Positions 17,946 through 27,252 of a stretch of DNA of 64,000 nt are shown here, one piece after another. Position 1 is the first letter of the stretch; each line of letters opens with the position of its first letter. This stretch comes from Neobacillus niacini (lineage in GTDB: Bacteria > Bacillota > Bacilli > Bacillales > Cytobacillaceae). Below the pieces are notes generated by a model. The model made no database searches. It was not told where the DNA came from and worked only from the letters and a program-made list of their open reading frames with translations. Made by a program: the position numbers and the translations under genes. The stretch covers positions 62,001-126,000 of the forward strand of contig NZ_JAMBOX010000012.1 in assembly GCF_023715785.1 (NCBI RefSeq). The letters run 5' to 3'.

Positions 17946-18026
17946 GACGGTTCATGAGGCGTAGTTGAATTTATGCGTTAGGAAATAATAAAATTTAATA
18001 AAATTTTATTATTTCTTATTAGCTAA
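17946..18026 (-). repeat. Dispersed repeat, copy B, with 15-bp perfect hairpin
   Basis: The complement strand reads as copies A and C: TTTTAGCTAATA, a hairpin, then CTAACGCATAAATTCAACTA and CGCCTC. The hairpin arms on the + strand are GAAATAATAAAATTT (17982-17996) and AAATTTTATTATTTC (18001-18015), loop AATA. It lies between the dat terminator and thpR, ending 36 bp before the thpR start. Confidence 0.8.
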
Positions 18027-18061
18027 AATAGACTAAAATTATGTAAAGGACTGACATATAA

Positions 18062-18631
18062 TTGAACAACCAATCACATTTTTTCTATGCAATTCGAATT
18101 CCGGAAACAACAAAAATGAACATGAAAGAACAAATGGATCAATTAAAGGAATTATTCCCTTTCAAACGTTGGGTACACCATCAGGACTTGCACATTACAC
18201 TGGCGTTTTTGGGGGCCGCACAGCAAGATAAGTTACAACAGGCAGAAAAAAATGTGACAGAAATTTTAAATAGCGTGAAACCATTTACATTAACAATCAA
18301 CAAGCTTGGAATCTTTGGCATGAAAGAATCACCACGTGTATTTTGGGCGGATACCGAGGAAAACCATGAACTGCAGGATATCCGAAAAAAGGTTTTCACA
18401 GCTTGTGAACGAGCCGGGTTTCAGCTGGAAACAAGGCCATTTAAGGCACATATTACCTTGGCACGAAAGTGGAGCGGCGATGAGCCTTTTCAAATGAAAT
18501 GGCTGGAAAAATGGACAGAGCTTCAGCCAGAGCCGTTAGCTTTTACAGCAAAAGAGGTCGTGTTATACCAAACCCATCTTACAAAAACGCCGAAATATGA
18601 AGCAATATCCGTATACCCTCTGCAAACATAA
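18062..18631 (+). CDS. thpR: RNA 2',3'-cyclic phosphodiesterase (YtlP)
   Basis: A 189-residue 2H phosphoesterase. The two HxTx motifs are H44-I-T-L and H130-I-T-L, the catalytic pair for opening 2',3'-cyclic phosphates. The start appears to be TTG 18062, with AAAGGA eleven bases upstream, a weak arrangement; no ATG fits better. It is followed 22 bp later by a lipid-kinase gene, then amyX, forming one operon. The promoter must lie within or just after repeat copy B. Confidence 0.9.
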   Translation: MNNQSHFFYAIRIPETTKMNMKEQMDQLKELFPFKRWVHHQDLHITLAFLGAAQQDKLQQAEKNVTEILNSVKPFTLTINKLGIFGMKESPRVFWADTEENHELQDIRKKVFTACERAGFQLETRPFKAHITLARKWSGDEPFQMKWLEKWTELQPEPLAFTAKEVVLYQTHLTKTPKYEAISVYPLQT

Positions 18632-18652
18632 AAAACAGCAAAGGTTGATTCA

Positions 18653-19636
18653 ATGAGACAACTATACTTTATTATCAATCCAAAAGCAGGCAACGGCCAC
18701 TGCCTAAAAGTCTGGCAAAGAATTGAAGCCATACTTCAGGCTCAGCACGTTTCTTTTCTGGCGTTTTTCACTGAGTATCCCGGGCACGCGATAAAGCTGG
18801 CTGACCATATCGCCTCCAGAAATAATCAAGAAAAGCTGGTCGTTGCCGTCGGCGGCGATGGAACAATGCATGAAGTCATGAACGGGACGATTAAGCATAA
18901 TTATATAACACTTGGGTTTATTCCCGGCGGCTCTGGAAATGATTTTTCCCGCGGTTTTCAGATCCCTTCCGTTCCGGAGGATGCCTTAAAAGTGCTCCTT
19001 CGGCTGATGAAGCAGAAGCCCACAATGATTGATGCCGGGAAAATGACAATGCAGGATGAGTCCGAACATTATTTTATTAATAATATGGGTGCCGGTTTTG
19101 ATGCTTTAATTGCTTACAAAGTAAATCACTCTCGGGTCAAGGCAATGTTAAACAAACTTTCGCTCGGGCGGTTGGTCTATGTTTACTTTTTAATAAAAGA
19201 ATTATTTACCTACAAAACCTCAACTATTGAATTATACATTGACGGGAAAAGGCAAAGGTTTGAGCAAACATGGTTTGTCACGGTTTCCAATCAACCTTAT
19301 TATGGCGGTGGGATGATGATTGCCCCTGCAGCACAACCCGATGACGGTCTGTTTGATATTACTGTCGTTCATCAGTTGTCTCGTTTGAAATTGCTTCTGG
19401 TGTTTCTGAGCGTTTTTAAGGGGAAACACATTTATTTCAAAGAGGTAAAAACCTTTAAAGGCAAAACAATTTCTATTCAATCGAGTGACAATATGTTTGT
19501 CCATGGAGATGGGGAACATATTGGTTATACGCCTTTAAATATTGAGATACAAGTAAAAGCTTTAGAGATGTTTACAAGACTGCGAAACAAAGAAGAAGCA
19601 GAGCTGAAAGAGGGGGAATCGAATGGTATCCACTGA
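18653..19636 (+). CDS. ytlR: Diacylglycerol/lipid kinase family protein (YtlR)
   Basis: A 327-residue DAGK-catalytic-domain protein. The nucleotide-binding motif is G67-G-D-G-T71, followed by GFIPGGSGNDFSRG and the C-terminal FVHGDGEHIG. Family knowledge: these kinases phosphorylate diacylglycerol or related lipids at the membrane; the substrate of YtlR is unsettled. The start is an ATG a short distance after thpR. Its last 14 bases overlap the start of amyX, indicating translational coupling. Confidence 0.9.
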   Translation: MRQLYFIINPKAGNGHCLKVWQRIEAILQAQHVSFLAFFTEYPGHAIKLADHIASRNNQEKLVVAVGGDGTMHEVMNGTIKHNYITLGFIPGGSGNDFSRGFQIPSVPEDALKVLLRLMKQKPTMIDAGKMTMQDESEHYFINNMGAGFDALIAYKVNHSRVKAMLNKLSLGRLVYVYFLIKELFTYKTSTIELYIDGKRQRFEQTWFVTVSNQPYYGGGMMIAPAAQPDDGLFDITVVHQLSRLKLLLVFLSVFKGKHIYFKEVKTFKGKTISIQSSDNMFVHGDGEHIGYTPLNIEIQVKALEMFTRLRNKEEAELKEGESNGIH

Positions 19637-21758
19637 CAGGACTTTTCTTGCCTATTTGGATGATATGAACATCATTACGGTCCTTCTTCCCTTTTCCTAT
19701 CACCACGGGGAATCATCTTCTTTTTGCATCATGGGTGACGATGAAAAGCAGCCTTTAAAAATCATTAAAAGCTTGCCAATAGAAAATTATCAAAAATATA
19801 TTTGTGAACTGACTTCGGAGTTTTCTTTTGAAAAGCAATACTGGATCTTCGATGGGCACGGCGGCAAAACCGATCTTCAAATCGGTGCGGTGATTCGAAC
19901 AGAAGCCTTCGATCAGCAATTTTTTTACGATGGCGAAGATCTAGGCGTAACGTATAAAAAGGAAGAAACCCAATTTAGGTTATGGGCACCGACAGCACTG
20001 AAGGTAAAATTAAAATTACGCAAACCTGGAAGTCACCACTCGGAAATCATTAAAATGAAGCGGGAGGAACGAGGGGTTTGGGCTGTATCGGTTAAAGGAG
20101 ATTTAGAATTATCTCAATACAGTTACCTTGTTCAGGTAAATCGGGAATGGCGTGAGGCTGTAGATCCATATACAAAAGCAGTTACCGCCAATGGTGAACT
20201 TGGAGTCATCGTTAATTTTGAAAAGACAAACCGGGCAAAGATACCACTCCCACCGCTTGAAGATGCTGTTGATGCGATTATTTATGAAACACATCTTCGG
20301 GATTTTACGATTCATTTTGATAGCGGTGTTGTTCACAAAGGATTATATCTTGGGGCTGGGGAACGAAACACGACCGAAAAAAACGGCAAGTCCACAGGGT
20401 TATCGTATGTAAAGGAGCTTGGGATTTCCCATATTCAATTTCTCCCATTTCATGATTTCGCAGGTGTTAATGAGTTAGCCGATAAAAATGAGTATAATTG
20501 GGGATATAATCCGCTTCACTTTAATGCTCCCGAAGGCAGTTATTCCACTGACCCCTCCAATCCATATTCACGGATAACCGAATTAAAGCAATTAATTGAT
20601 CAACTCCATCATGCCGGCCTCCGGATGATCATGGATGTTGTTTATAACCATGTTTATATTCGCGAGGATTCCCCTTTTGAAAAAATAGTTCCCGGGTATT
20701 ATTTCCGCCATAATGAACTTGGACTTCCATCCAATGGGACGGGGGTAGGGAATGATATTGCTTCTGAAAGAAGGATGGTAAGGAAGTTTATTGCCGATTC
20801 TATCCGATTTTGGGTGGAAGAGTATCATATCGATGGTTTTCGCTTTGACTTGATGGGGATTCTTGATGTCGAAACAATGAATGAAGTCAGAAGGGTTTGC
20901 GACGGTCTTGCGGAGGATATTTTGATCATCGGGGAAGGCTGGAATCTAAACACTCCACTGCCACTTGAACAGAAAGCCATCATTCAAAATCAGAATCAAT
21001 TGCCAAAAATTGGCCAATTTAATGATAAATTTCGTGACTCTATTAAGGGCAGCACCTTTAATATGTATGATAAGGGGTATGCATTAGGCAACCGTCATTA
21101 TTTCACGGCTGCATTGGAAGCCATAACCGGAAGCATTGGATTTAAGAAAAAAGGCACGGGATTATTTAATGAACCTAGCCAGTCAGTCAATTATGTCGAG
21201 TGCCACGATAATCATACGCTGTGGGATAAAATCCAGGCCTGCCTTCCAAATGCCGATGACGAGAAACGGAAAAAGTATCACCGTCTCGCAACAGGATTGG
21301 TCTTATTATCGCAGGGCATTCCTTTTATCCATAGCGGGCAGGAGTTTTTTCGCACCAAACAAGGTGACGGAAACAGCTACCGGTCGCCTGATTCTGTAAA
21401 CCAACTCGATTGGGAGAGAAGGAGTTTTTATGAAGAAACTGTTGAGTATGTAAAAGGATTAATCCAAATCCGCAAGCAATATCCTTGTTTCCGCATGCGA
21501 ACTGGAGAGGAAATCCGTAGCAGGATCAGCTTGCTGCCTGTGGAAGCACCCATAATCGGATTACTATTCCATTCGGAATCACCCGCAATGATCTTATTGA
21601 TAAATCCATCTTCTGCAACACAAAAAGTTGTATTACCAGCGGGAAGTTGGGGTGTTTTGGCCGATGGAAATCGTGCCGGCCTTACTTGTGATTGTGTCAT
21701 TGAAAGCGGCGAAATTGAACTCCCACCTATTACTCTTAATGTTTTAGTGAAAAAATAG
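19623..21758 (+). CDS. amyX: Type I pullulanase
   Basis: A 711-residue GH13 enzyme without a signal peptide, so cytoplasmic. A CBM48-like domain (FRLWAPTALKVKL, about 115-200) precedes the catalytic barrel. The pullulanase signature is YNWGYNP. The catalytic residues are nucleophile D409 (GFRFDLMG), acid E438 (GEGWN) and the CHDNHTLWD aspartate. It hydrolyses alpha-1,6 branches of glycogen, pullulan or limit dextrins. SD AGGGGG is within the end of ytlR. A terminator follows. Confidence 0.95.
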   Translation: MVSTDRTFLAYLDDMNIITVLLPFSYHHGESSSFCIMGDDEKQPLKIIKSLPIENYQKYICELTSEFSFEKQYWIFDGHGGKTDLQIGAVIRTEAFDQQFFYDGEDLGVTYKKEETQFRLWAPTALKVKLKLRKPGSHHSEIIKMKREERGVWAVSVKGDLELSQYSYLVQVNREWREAVDPYTKAVTANGELGVIVNFEKTNRAKIPLPPLEDAVDAIIYETHLRDFTIHFDSGVVHKGLYLGAGERNTTEKNGKSTGLSYVKELGISHIQFLPFHDFAGVNELADKNEYNWGYNPLHFNAPEGSYSTDPSNPYSRITELKQLIDQLHHAGLRMIMDVVYNHVYIREDSPFEKIVPGYYFRHNELGLPSNGTGVGNDIASERRMVRKFIADSIRFWVEEYHIDGFRFDLMGILDVETMNEVRRVCDGLAEDILIIGEGWNLNTPLPLEQKAIIQNQNQLPKIGQFNDKFRDSIKGSTFNMYDKGYALGNRHYFTAALEAITGSIGFKKKGTGLFNEPSQSVNYVECHDNHTLWDKIQACLPNADDEKRKKYHRLATGLVLLSQGIPFIHSGQEFFRTKQGDGNSYRSPDSVNQLDWERRSFYEETVEYVKGLIQIRKQYPCFRMRTGEEIRSRISLLPVEAPIIGLLFHSESPAMILLINPSSATQKVVLPAGSWGVLADGNRAGLTCDCVIESGEIELPPITLNVLVKK

Positions 21759-21812
21759 TTGCTCGAGATTACTTGACGAAAAAAGGTTATTGGAGATAAA
21801 ATTTATAAAGAT

Positions 21813-21846
21813 GGCTATTGCAGAAATGGTTCAATAGCTTTTTTTT
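21813..21846 (+). terminator. amyX terminator
   Basis: GGCTATTG/CAATAGCT with an 11-base loop and T8. Confidence 0.85.
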
Positions 21847-21966
21847 ATTATAATGAATGTTTATGTAAAACCTTCGGAGCAGCATAGGTTTTACCTCTCA
21901 AATAGATTGGGCGCTTTGATGCGCGTCCTGAACTATTAGAACGGTATAAGTTGAAGGTGAACTGTT

Positions 21967-22752
21967 TTGGAACATATATTAGGACAAGAATGGGAAATAG
22001 TCCCTGCCGGAGGCGCAACTGGAGAAGCGTTTTTTGCACAATATGAAGATCAAAGACTTTTTTTAAAGCGGAATTCGTCTCCCTTTTTGGCGGTTTTATC
22101 GGCTGAGGGTATTGTTCCAAAGCTTGTTTGGACCAAACGCCTGGAAAACGGAGACGTCATAACAGCCCAGCAGTGGCTAGAAGGCCGGGAACTTAAACCC
22201 TCTGAAATGAATCAGGAGCCTGTTGCCAAGCTTTTAAAAAAAATTCACCGTTCTGAGCCGATGCTTGGGATGTTAGGAAGGCTTGAAAAATCACCCCTGA
22301 ACCCGGAACCAATTTTTCAGACGGTAACGAATGAATTGGATGATGAGGTTCTCCAATTACCTGATGTGCAAAAGACATTAAGCCTTTTAAAAAAAGAGGC
22401 GAAAAATGTTATAAGTGAGGAAAAAGTGGTTTGCCATGGTGATGTGAATCATAACAACTGGCTGCTTACAGAAGACAACCAGTTGTATCTAATTGATTGG
22501 GATGGGGCCATGATTGCCGACCCGGCCATTGACCTCGGCATGCTGCTTTACTGGTACATTCCGGAGGACAACTGGCAGGATTGGCTGGACATGTACGGAG
22601 TCGAATTAACCGACAATCTGCGCCTCAGAATGAAATGGTATGTGGCTCTTCATACACTATCGTCTATTCAGTGGCATAAAAACAAAGCCCGTTTTGACGA
22701 AATGGATAAATGGATAAAATTTTTAGCAGAAATCATTCGTCAGGAAAACTGA
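21967..22752 (+). CDS. ytmP: Aminoglycoside phosphotransferase-fold kinase (YtmP)
   Basis: A 261-residue APH/choline-kinase-fold protein with TTG start (SD AAGGTGA seven bases upstream). The catalytic loop is CHGDVNHNNW and the metal-binding motif is LIDWDGAMIADPAIDL. The natural substrate is unknown; it is a conserved Bacillus core gene rather than a resistance gene. Its 3' end overlaps the convergent ytzH by 13 bp and has no terminator of its own; the first + strand terminator lies beyond ytzH. Confidence 0.85.
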   Translation: MEHILGQEWEIVPAGGATGEAFFAQYEDQRLFLKRNSSPFLAVLSAEGIVPKLVWTKRLENGDVITAQQWLEGRELKPSEMNQEPVAKLLKKIHRSEPMLGMLGRLEKSPLNPEPIFQTVTNELDDEVLQLPDVQKTLSLLKKEAKNVISEEKVVCHGDVNHNNWLLTEDNQLYLIDWDGAMIADPAIDLGMLLYWYIPEDNWQDWLDMYGVELTDNLRLRMKWYVALHTLSSIQWHKNKARFDEMDKWIKFLAEIIRQEN

Positions 22753-23018
22753 TCAATATCATTTACCCATTGCGACAAATTTTCCTGGTTGGATAAAATA
22801 TGCTGATCCAAATCAGCAGTTTGTGCTCCAGTCTGGCTATAGGAGTAAACGTCCTGCAAAATGCTCTTAACATTTTGGTCGACCTTGGTGTTTACCATTA
22901 GCGATTTTACCAATCGTTCCAATTGCTCACACTCGGCAACGGAACCGCAGCAATCGGTTTGGTGGTTGCTTAATATATCTTTTAGCAAGGTAACTTGGTC
23001 ATTATGACTTAATGGCAT
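22740..23018 (-). CDS. ytzH: YtzH-like protein
   Basis: Start at ATG 23018 (SD GGAAAGGG eight bases upstream), giving 92 residues beginning MPLSHNDQVTLLKDIL. The upstream ATG at 23036 would place the SD inside the coding region. It is a small acidic helical protein with DCCGSVAECEQLERLVKSL, as in B. subtilis YtzH. Function unknown. The whole gene is likely covered by antisense transcription from ytmP. Confidence 0.82.
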   Translation of the reverse strand: MPLSHNDQVTLLKDILSNHQTDCCGSVAECEQLERLVKSLMVNTKVDQNVKSILQDVYSYSQTGAQTADLDQHILSNQENLSQWVNDIDQFS

Positions 23019-23042
23019 AATGCACACCCTTTCCATTGGATT

Positions 23043-23080
23043 AAAAAAGAATTCACAGTTAGGTTGTGAATTCTTTTTTT
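23043..23080 (+). terminator. 15-bp perfect terminator hairpin beyond ytzH
   Basis: AAAAAAGAATTCACA (23043-23057), loop GTTAGGT, TGTGAATTCTTTTTT (23065-23079). It is the first terminator reached by ytmP transcription and sits 25 bp upstream of the ytzH start on the other strand. Confidence 0.85.
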
Positions 23081-23352
23081 ATTTATTCACAGGCAATATT
23101 TATTAACACTTGCATGCAAAATAGTGCCGTGATATGTTGTATGGTAAAGGGGCGGAGCGCCGCATAGGGCTTTTATTTTAAACAATCTGTGTGGAAAATA
23201 TATATATTTCCGCTCAGAAAATGTATAGTACAGCTCTGCTCACACCGCCTTTATTGGCAAGGTGCGGTACTCCAGAGGAATTATCAATGTAAATCATGGA
23301 GTGGAGCACTATACCAGTTTTGTAATGAATTCTTTTTTTAGGAGTGGCAAAC
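23081..23352 (+). other. Upstream region and structured leader of trmB
   Basis: There is no gene. It contains a hairpin ACCGCCTT/AAGGTGCGGT (one bulged T, 23244-23268) with no T tract, about 85 bp before trmB, and an AT-rich stretch ATATATATATTT at 23200-23211. Confidence 0.5.
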
Positions 23353-24015
23353 ATGAGACTTAGGAACAAACCTTGGGCAAAGGATAAAATAGAGCAAAAT
23401 CCGCAATATGTTGTACAAAACCCTGAGCAGTACCGCGGTAAATGGCATGAGGTGTTCGGCAACAATAACCCGATTCATATAGAGGTTGGCACCGGCAAAG
23501 GAAACTTTATTACAGAAATGGCCAAGGCGCATCCGGAGATTAATTACTTTGGAGTCGAACTGTATGATAGTGTCATTGTTTCTGCCTTGGACCGGCTGAT
23601 TGAGGCAAACTTGCCTAATCTAAAGCTGCTTCACATTAACGCGGCAGATTTAGCTAAATACTTTGACAAAAACGATATCTCCCGGGTATATTTAAATTTC
23701 TCTGACCCTTGGCCGAAAACACGCCATGAAAAAAGACGCTTGACCTATAAAGACTTCTTGAAGTTATACGAGGACATCATGGTCGACGGCGGAGAAATTC
23801 ATTTTAAAACCGATAATCAAAGCTTATTTGAATACTCGTTAATGAGTTTTTCGGAATATGGACTTCTGCTGAAATTTATCAGCCTTGACCTTCATAAAAG
23901 TGATTTTGAAGGAAACATCATGACCGAATATGAGCAGAAATTCTCTGAAAAAGGAAATCGGATTTATCGCTGCGAAGTCAAATATCAAAATGAACACCGG
24001 GACAGTTCCTGTTAG
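23353..24015 (+). CDS. trmB: tRNA (guanine-N7-)-methyltransferase
   Basis: Start at ATG 23353 (SD AGGAG eight bases upstream); an in-frame GTG nine bases earlier overlaps the SD. The 220-residue product begins [11 protein letters not shown]. The SAM-binding motif is [12 protein letters not shown], and the tRNA-binding/catalytic segment is [19 protein letters not shown], diagnostic of TrmB, which makes m7G46 in tRNA variable loops. The terminator overlaps the stop codon. Confidence 0.95.
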   Translation: MRLRNKPWAKDKIEQNPQYVVQNPEQYRGKWHEVFGNNNPIHIEVGTGKGNFITEMAKAHPEINYFGVELYDSVIVSALDRLIEANLPNLKLLHINAADLAKYFDKNDISRVYLNFSDPWPKTRHEKRRLTYKDFLKLYEDIMVDGGEIHFKTDNQSLFEYSLMSFSEYGLLLKFISLDLHKSDFEGNIMTEYEQKFSEKGNRIYRCEVKYQNEHRDSSC

Positions 24016-24029
24016 GGCTGTCTTTTTTT
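24001..24029 (+). terminator. trmB terminator
   Basis: GACAGTTC/GGGCTGTC with two G-T pairs and T7. Confidence 0.8.
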
Positions 24030-24081
24030 GTTTTTTTAATTATCTGTCAATGGTAAACTAGGGGTAAGGGGGGATTAAATA

Positions 24082-24924
24082 ATGGAGACATTAAAGGTAG
24101 GAAATGTTACGCTGACATGGCTGTCCGGCGGGGTGACGAACCTCGACGGTGGAGCAATGTTCGGTGTCGTGCCGCGGGCGCTATGGTCCCGGAAGTATCC
24201 GGCAAATGAAAAAAACCAAATCGAATTGCCAACAGATCCCATTCTTATCCAAACCGGCAGCCACAATATTTTGTTGGAATCAGGGCTTGGAAAAGGGAAA
24301 CTTTCGGAAAAGCAATTAAGGAACTTTGGCGTAACAGCGGAATCCAACGTGGAAGAATCCTTAATAGAGCTCGGGTTAACTCCGTTGGATATCGATTATA
24401 TCCTGATGACACATATGCATAACGACCATGCGGCGGGATTGACGAAAATAGTGGATGGTGTCTTCAAGTCGACCTTTCCAAAGGCGAAAATTATCACTTC
24501 CCAAGTTGAGTGGGACGAAATGAGAAATCCCAATATCCGGTCAAAAGCTACATACTTTAAAGAAAATTGGCAACCGATTGAGACACAAGTTATTCCATTT
24601 GAGGAATCATGGACGCTTGGCCCGATTCGTATGGTCCACACCGGCGGGCACAGCAATGGCCACTCGATTGTGATTATTGAGGATGCTGGTGAAATGTCAA
24701 TCCACATGGGAGACCTTATGGGAACCCACGCGCATCAAAATAGCTTATGGGTGATGGCTTATGATGATTATCCGATGGATTCCATTATGGCAAAGGAAAA
24801 ATGGGTGCCGTATGCGATGGAAAAAAACGCCTGGTTCACCTTTTACCATGATGCTTATTATCGGGCAGTCAAATGGGGCTCTCAAGGCCGGGAAATCGTT
24901 GAAAGCGTGAAAAGAAGCCGCTAA
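24082..24924 (+). CDS. ytnP: Metallo-beta-lactamase-fold hydrolase (YtnP lactonase)
   Basis: A 280-residue MBL-fold protein. The zinc motif is H111-M-H113-N-D115-H116, with further ligands in [10 protein letters not shown] and MHMGDLMG. It matches B. subtilis YtnP in length and position; that enzyme is described as a quorum-quenching lactonase acting on acyl-homoserine lactones or streptomycete signals. No signal peptide, so intracellular. SD AGGGG is about 9 bases before ATG. A bidirectional terminator separates it from convergent ytzB. Confidence 0.9.
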   Translation: METLKVGNVTLTWLSGGVTNLDGGAMFGVVPRALWSRKYPANEKNQIELPTDPILIQTGSHNILLESGLGKGKLSEKQLRNFGVTAESNVEESLIELGLTPLDIDYILMTHMHNDHAAGLTKIVDGVFKSTFPKAKIITSQVEWDEMRNPNIRSKATYFKENWQPIETQVIPFEESWTLGPIRMVHTGGHSNGHSIVIIEDAGEMSIHMGDLMGTHAHQNSLWVMAYDDYPMDSIMAKEKWVPYAMEKNAWFTFYHDAYYRAVKWGSQGREIVESVKRSR

Positions 24925-24931
24925 AGAAATG

Positions 24932-24962
24932 ACGGCAATCGTAAGTGAACGATTGCCGTTTT
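24932..24962. terminator. Bidirectional terminator ytnP/ytzB
   Basis: ACGGCAATCG/CGATTGCCGT with an 8-base loop. Confidence 0.8.
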
Positions 24963-24966
24963 AGTG

Positions 24967-25296
24967 TTAAGATACCCTATCTTCGTTAAGAAGGCGGACA
25001 TCAAGCAGGGTTCCGGTGGAGGCGTCTGCAATAAATTCAAATTGTTCCGTTGTTCCGTTATTATTTTTCGAAATGCCGCCCTTGTAGACTTGATATTGAA
25101 CATGGTGCTGTTCGAATGGTTCGGCTTTCATATGTATCCAAGAGCCGCTGATTGGTCCGTTTTGCTTAAAATGGTCTTTCACGCTTTCCAATACCTTTTC
25201 AGGTGATACATTTGTAGTGCTAGAAATAACGGCTTTTGCCGCAAACCCCGCAAGTATCCCTACTGAAACCCCCAGTGCAAACGACTTCCAATTCAT
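24967..25296 (-). CDS. ytzB: PepSY-like membrane-anchored protein (YtzB)
   Basis: Start at ATG 25296, after AGGGGGTTGGG; the longer open frame upstream has no SD. The 109-residue product has an N-terminal membrane anchor (about 5-25, FALGVSVGILAGFAAKAVI) and an extracellular PepSY-like domain ending EFIADASTGTLLDVRLL. Family knowledge: PepSY domains bind or inhibit peptidases at the cell surface. It is divergent from the M42 peptidase gene ytoP. Confidence 0.8.
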   Translation of the reverse strand: MNWKSFALGVSVGILAGFAAKAVISSTTNVSPEKVLESVKDHFKQNGPISGSWIHMKAEPFEQHHVQYQVYKGGISKNNNGTTEQFEFIADASTGTLLDVRLLNEDRVS

Positions 25297-25466
25297 AACC
25301 CAACCCCCTATTTGAATGAAAAAAATGGGCGAAATAATCTTTCTTTTAGTATATCGTATTTTTAAATAAACCGGTAATATTACATCAAATATTGGTAAGC
25401 CGTCTAAAATTTCTGTAGAATAAGTACTATACATAATAAAAGAGATTTTCCAAAGGAGCATTCATA

Positions 25467-26540
25467 ATGAACGAACAAACATTAAAACTGTTTCAAACAC
25501 TGACAGAGCTTCCTGGGGCACCTGGCAATGAGCATCAGGTCCGCAAATTCATGAAAGAGCAGCTATCGCTTTACGCTGACGAAATTGTTCAAGATCGGCT
25601 TGGAAGTATCTTTGGTGTTAAAAAAGGGAATGAGAATGGCCCGACCATCATGGTTGCCGGTCACATGGATGAGGTTGGCTTTATGGTGACAGCCATTACC
25701 GAAAACGGCATGCTCCGTTTTCAACCGCTTGGAGGCTGGTGGAGCCAGGTGCTGCTGGCTCAACGCGTTCAGGTCATGACGAATAACGGTCCGGTGATCG
25801 GAGTTGTGGGTTCGATTCCGCCTCATTTATTAGACGAGTCGAAGAAAAATAAACCAATGGACATCAAAAATATGTTGATTGATATTGGAGCGGATAACCG
25901 TGCGGATGCCGAAAGAATCGGTATTAGGCCTGGTCAGGCAATCTTGCCAATTTGTCCGTTCACACCAATGGCCAATGAGAAGAAGATTTTAGCGAAGGCA
26001 TGGGATAATCGTTATGGCTGTGGTTTGGCGATTGAACTGCTGCAAGAAGTTAACGGCGAAACATTGCCAAATATCCTTTATTCCGGTGCTACTGTTCAGG
26101 AAGAAGTCGGCCTGCGCGGGGCACAAACGGCATCGAACATGATTAAACCTGATCTCTTCTTTGCGCTTGATGCCAGCCCGGCCAATGATATGACAGGGGA
26201 TAAAAATGAATTTGGCCAATTAGGCAAAGGCACCTTACTGCGTATTCTTGACAAGTCGATGGTGACACATCGCGGAATGCGGGAGTTTGTCCTCGATATG
26301 GCGGAAACGCACCATATTCCATATCAATATTTTGTTTCTCAAGGCGGCACCGACGCCGGCCGCGTCCATCTATCAAATGAGGGCGTTCCAAGTGCGGTGA
26401 TCGGGATTTGTTCACGTTACATCCACACCCATGCTTCCATCATTCATGTGGACGATTATGCTGCCGCAAAAGAGCTATTAGTCAAGCTTGTAAAGGCTTG
26501 CGACAAGACGACAGTCGATACTATAAAAGCAAACAGCTGA
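25467..26540 (+). CDS. ytoP: M42-family aminopeptidase (YtoP)
   Basis: A 357-residue dimetal aminopeptidase of the glutamyl/deblocking aminopeptidase group. Metal and catalytic motifs are [18 protein letters not shown] (bridging Asp), QEEVGLRGA (catalytic Glu pair) and ALDASPAND, with the last histidine in YIHTHASI. It is cytosolic and forms large oligomers in characterised relatives, trimming peptides. SD GGAG is seven bases before ATG. A terminator follows. Confidence 0.93.
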   Translation: MNEQTLKLFQTLTELPGAPGNEHQVRKFMKEQLSLYADEIVQDRLGSIFGVKKGNENGPTIMVAGHMDEVGFMVTAITENGMLRFQPLGGWWSQVLLAQRVQVMTNNGPVIGVVGSIPPHLLDESKKNKPMDIKNMLIDIGADNRADAERIGIRPGQAILPICPFTPMANEKKILAKAWDNRYGCGLAIELLQEVNGETLPNILYSGATVQEEVGLRGAQTASNMIKPDLFFALDASPANDMTGDKNEFGQLGKGTLLRILDKSMVTHRGMREFVLDMAETHHIPYQYFVSQGGTDAGRVHLSNEGVPSAVIGICSRYIHTHASIIHVDDYAAAKELLVKLVKACDKTTVDTIKANS

Positions 26541-26546
26541 TTTTTT

Positions 26547-26575
26547 AAGGGGCATGGAGGGTCATGCCCCTTTTT
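26547..26575 (+). terminator. ytoP terminator
   Basis: AAGGGGCATG/CATGCCCCTT with a GAGGGT loop and T run. Confidence 0.9.
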
Positions 26576-26593
26576 CATAAGGAGTGAACATCT

Positions 26594-27118
26594 ATGAAAA
26601 TTATGATTGGCTCGAAAAACCCAACAAAGATAGCCGCCGTTAAGAATAGCTTTCGTGACCATTATGGTGCCGAATTCCTCGCATTGGATGTTCCATCCGG
26701 TGTAAGTGAACAACCTTTCTCGGATGAAGAAACGATAAAAGGGGCAGTCAATCGGGCTGTAAGGGCGCTGCAGCAGGGGGATGGCGATATTGGAATCGGC
26801 CTTGAAGGAGGCGTCCATGAAACAAGCCATGGCTTGCTGCTTTGCAATTGGGGTGCACTTGCCAGCACACATATGGAACCGATTATTGCCGGAGGCGCCA
26901 GATTCCTGCTGCCGGAAGAAGTTGCCGCCAGACTAAGAGCGGGTGAAGAACTTGGCCCGGTTATGGACGATTACGCCAAGAAGAAAAACGTCAGTAAGCA
27001 AGAAGGGGCGGTTGGCATTTTTACAAACGGCCTGGTCAATCGTTCGGCAATGTTTACCCATGTAATGAATCTTCTTGTGGGTCAATTTACTTACCAAAGG
27101 GAGCACGCAAGTAAATAA
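26594..27118 (+). CDS. DUF84 inosine/xanthosine triphosphatase-like protein
   Basis: A 174-residue protein of the YjjX/NTPase-PRRC1 family: MIGSKNPTKIAAVKNSF at the start, and GLEGGVHE and GPVMDDYAKKKN as the nucleotide and metal contacts. Family knowledge: it cleans up non-canonical ITP/XTP. SD AAGGAGTG is just after the ytoP terminator. It is followed by a weaker terminator and a lipoprotein gene. Confidence 0.88.
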   Translation: MKIMIGSKNPTKIAAVKNSFRDHYGAEFLALDVPSGVSEQPFSDEETIKGAVNRAVRALQQGDGDIGIGLEGGVHETSHGLLLCNWGALASTHMEPIIAGGARFLLPEEVAARLRAGEELGPVMDDYAKKKNVSKQEGAVGIFTNGLVNRSAMFTHVMNLLVGQFTYQREHASK

Positions 27119-27126
27119 TTTTTTCT

Positions 27127-27155
27127 CCAGTATCCGGAAATGGTGCTGGTTTTTT
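27127..27155 (+). terminator. Terminator after the DUF84 gene
   Basis: CCAGTATC/GGTGCTGG with two wobble pairs and T6. Confidence 0.72.
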
Positions 27156-27252
27156 ACTTTCGACATCAATAATCGACAAAAATCTTGTCATTTGAATATT
27201 CTGGCAGTTATGATAGTGATAGGACTATTTTCTTATTTTTGGAGGCGAAGAA

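Noticed and set aside
23043-23080. Attenuator in a ytzH leader
   Set aside because: It is possible in principle, but the hairpin is better explained as the terminator of + strand transcription from ytmP, which has none of its own.
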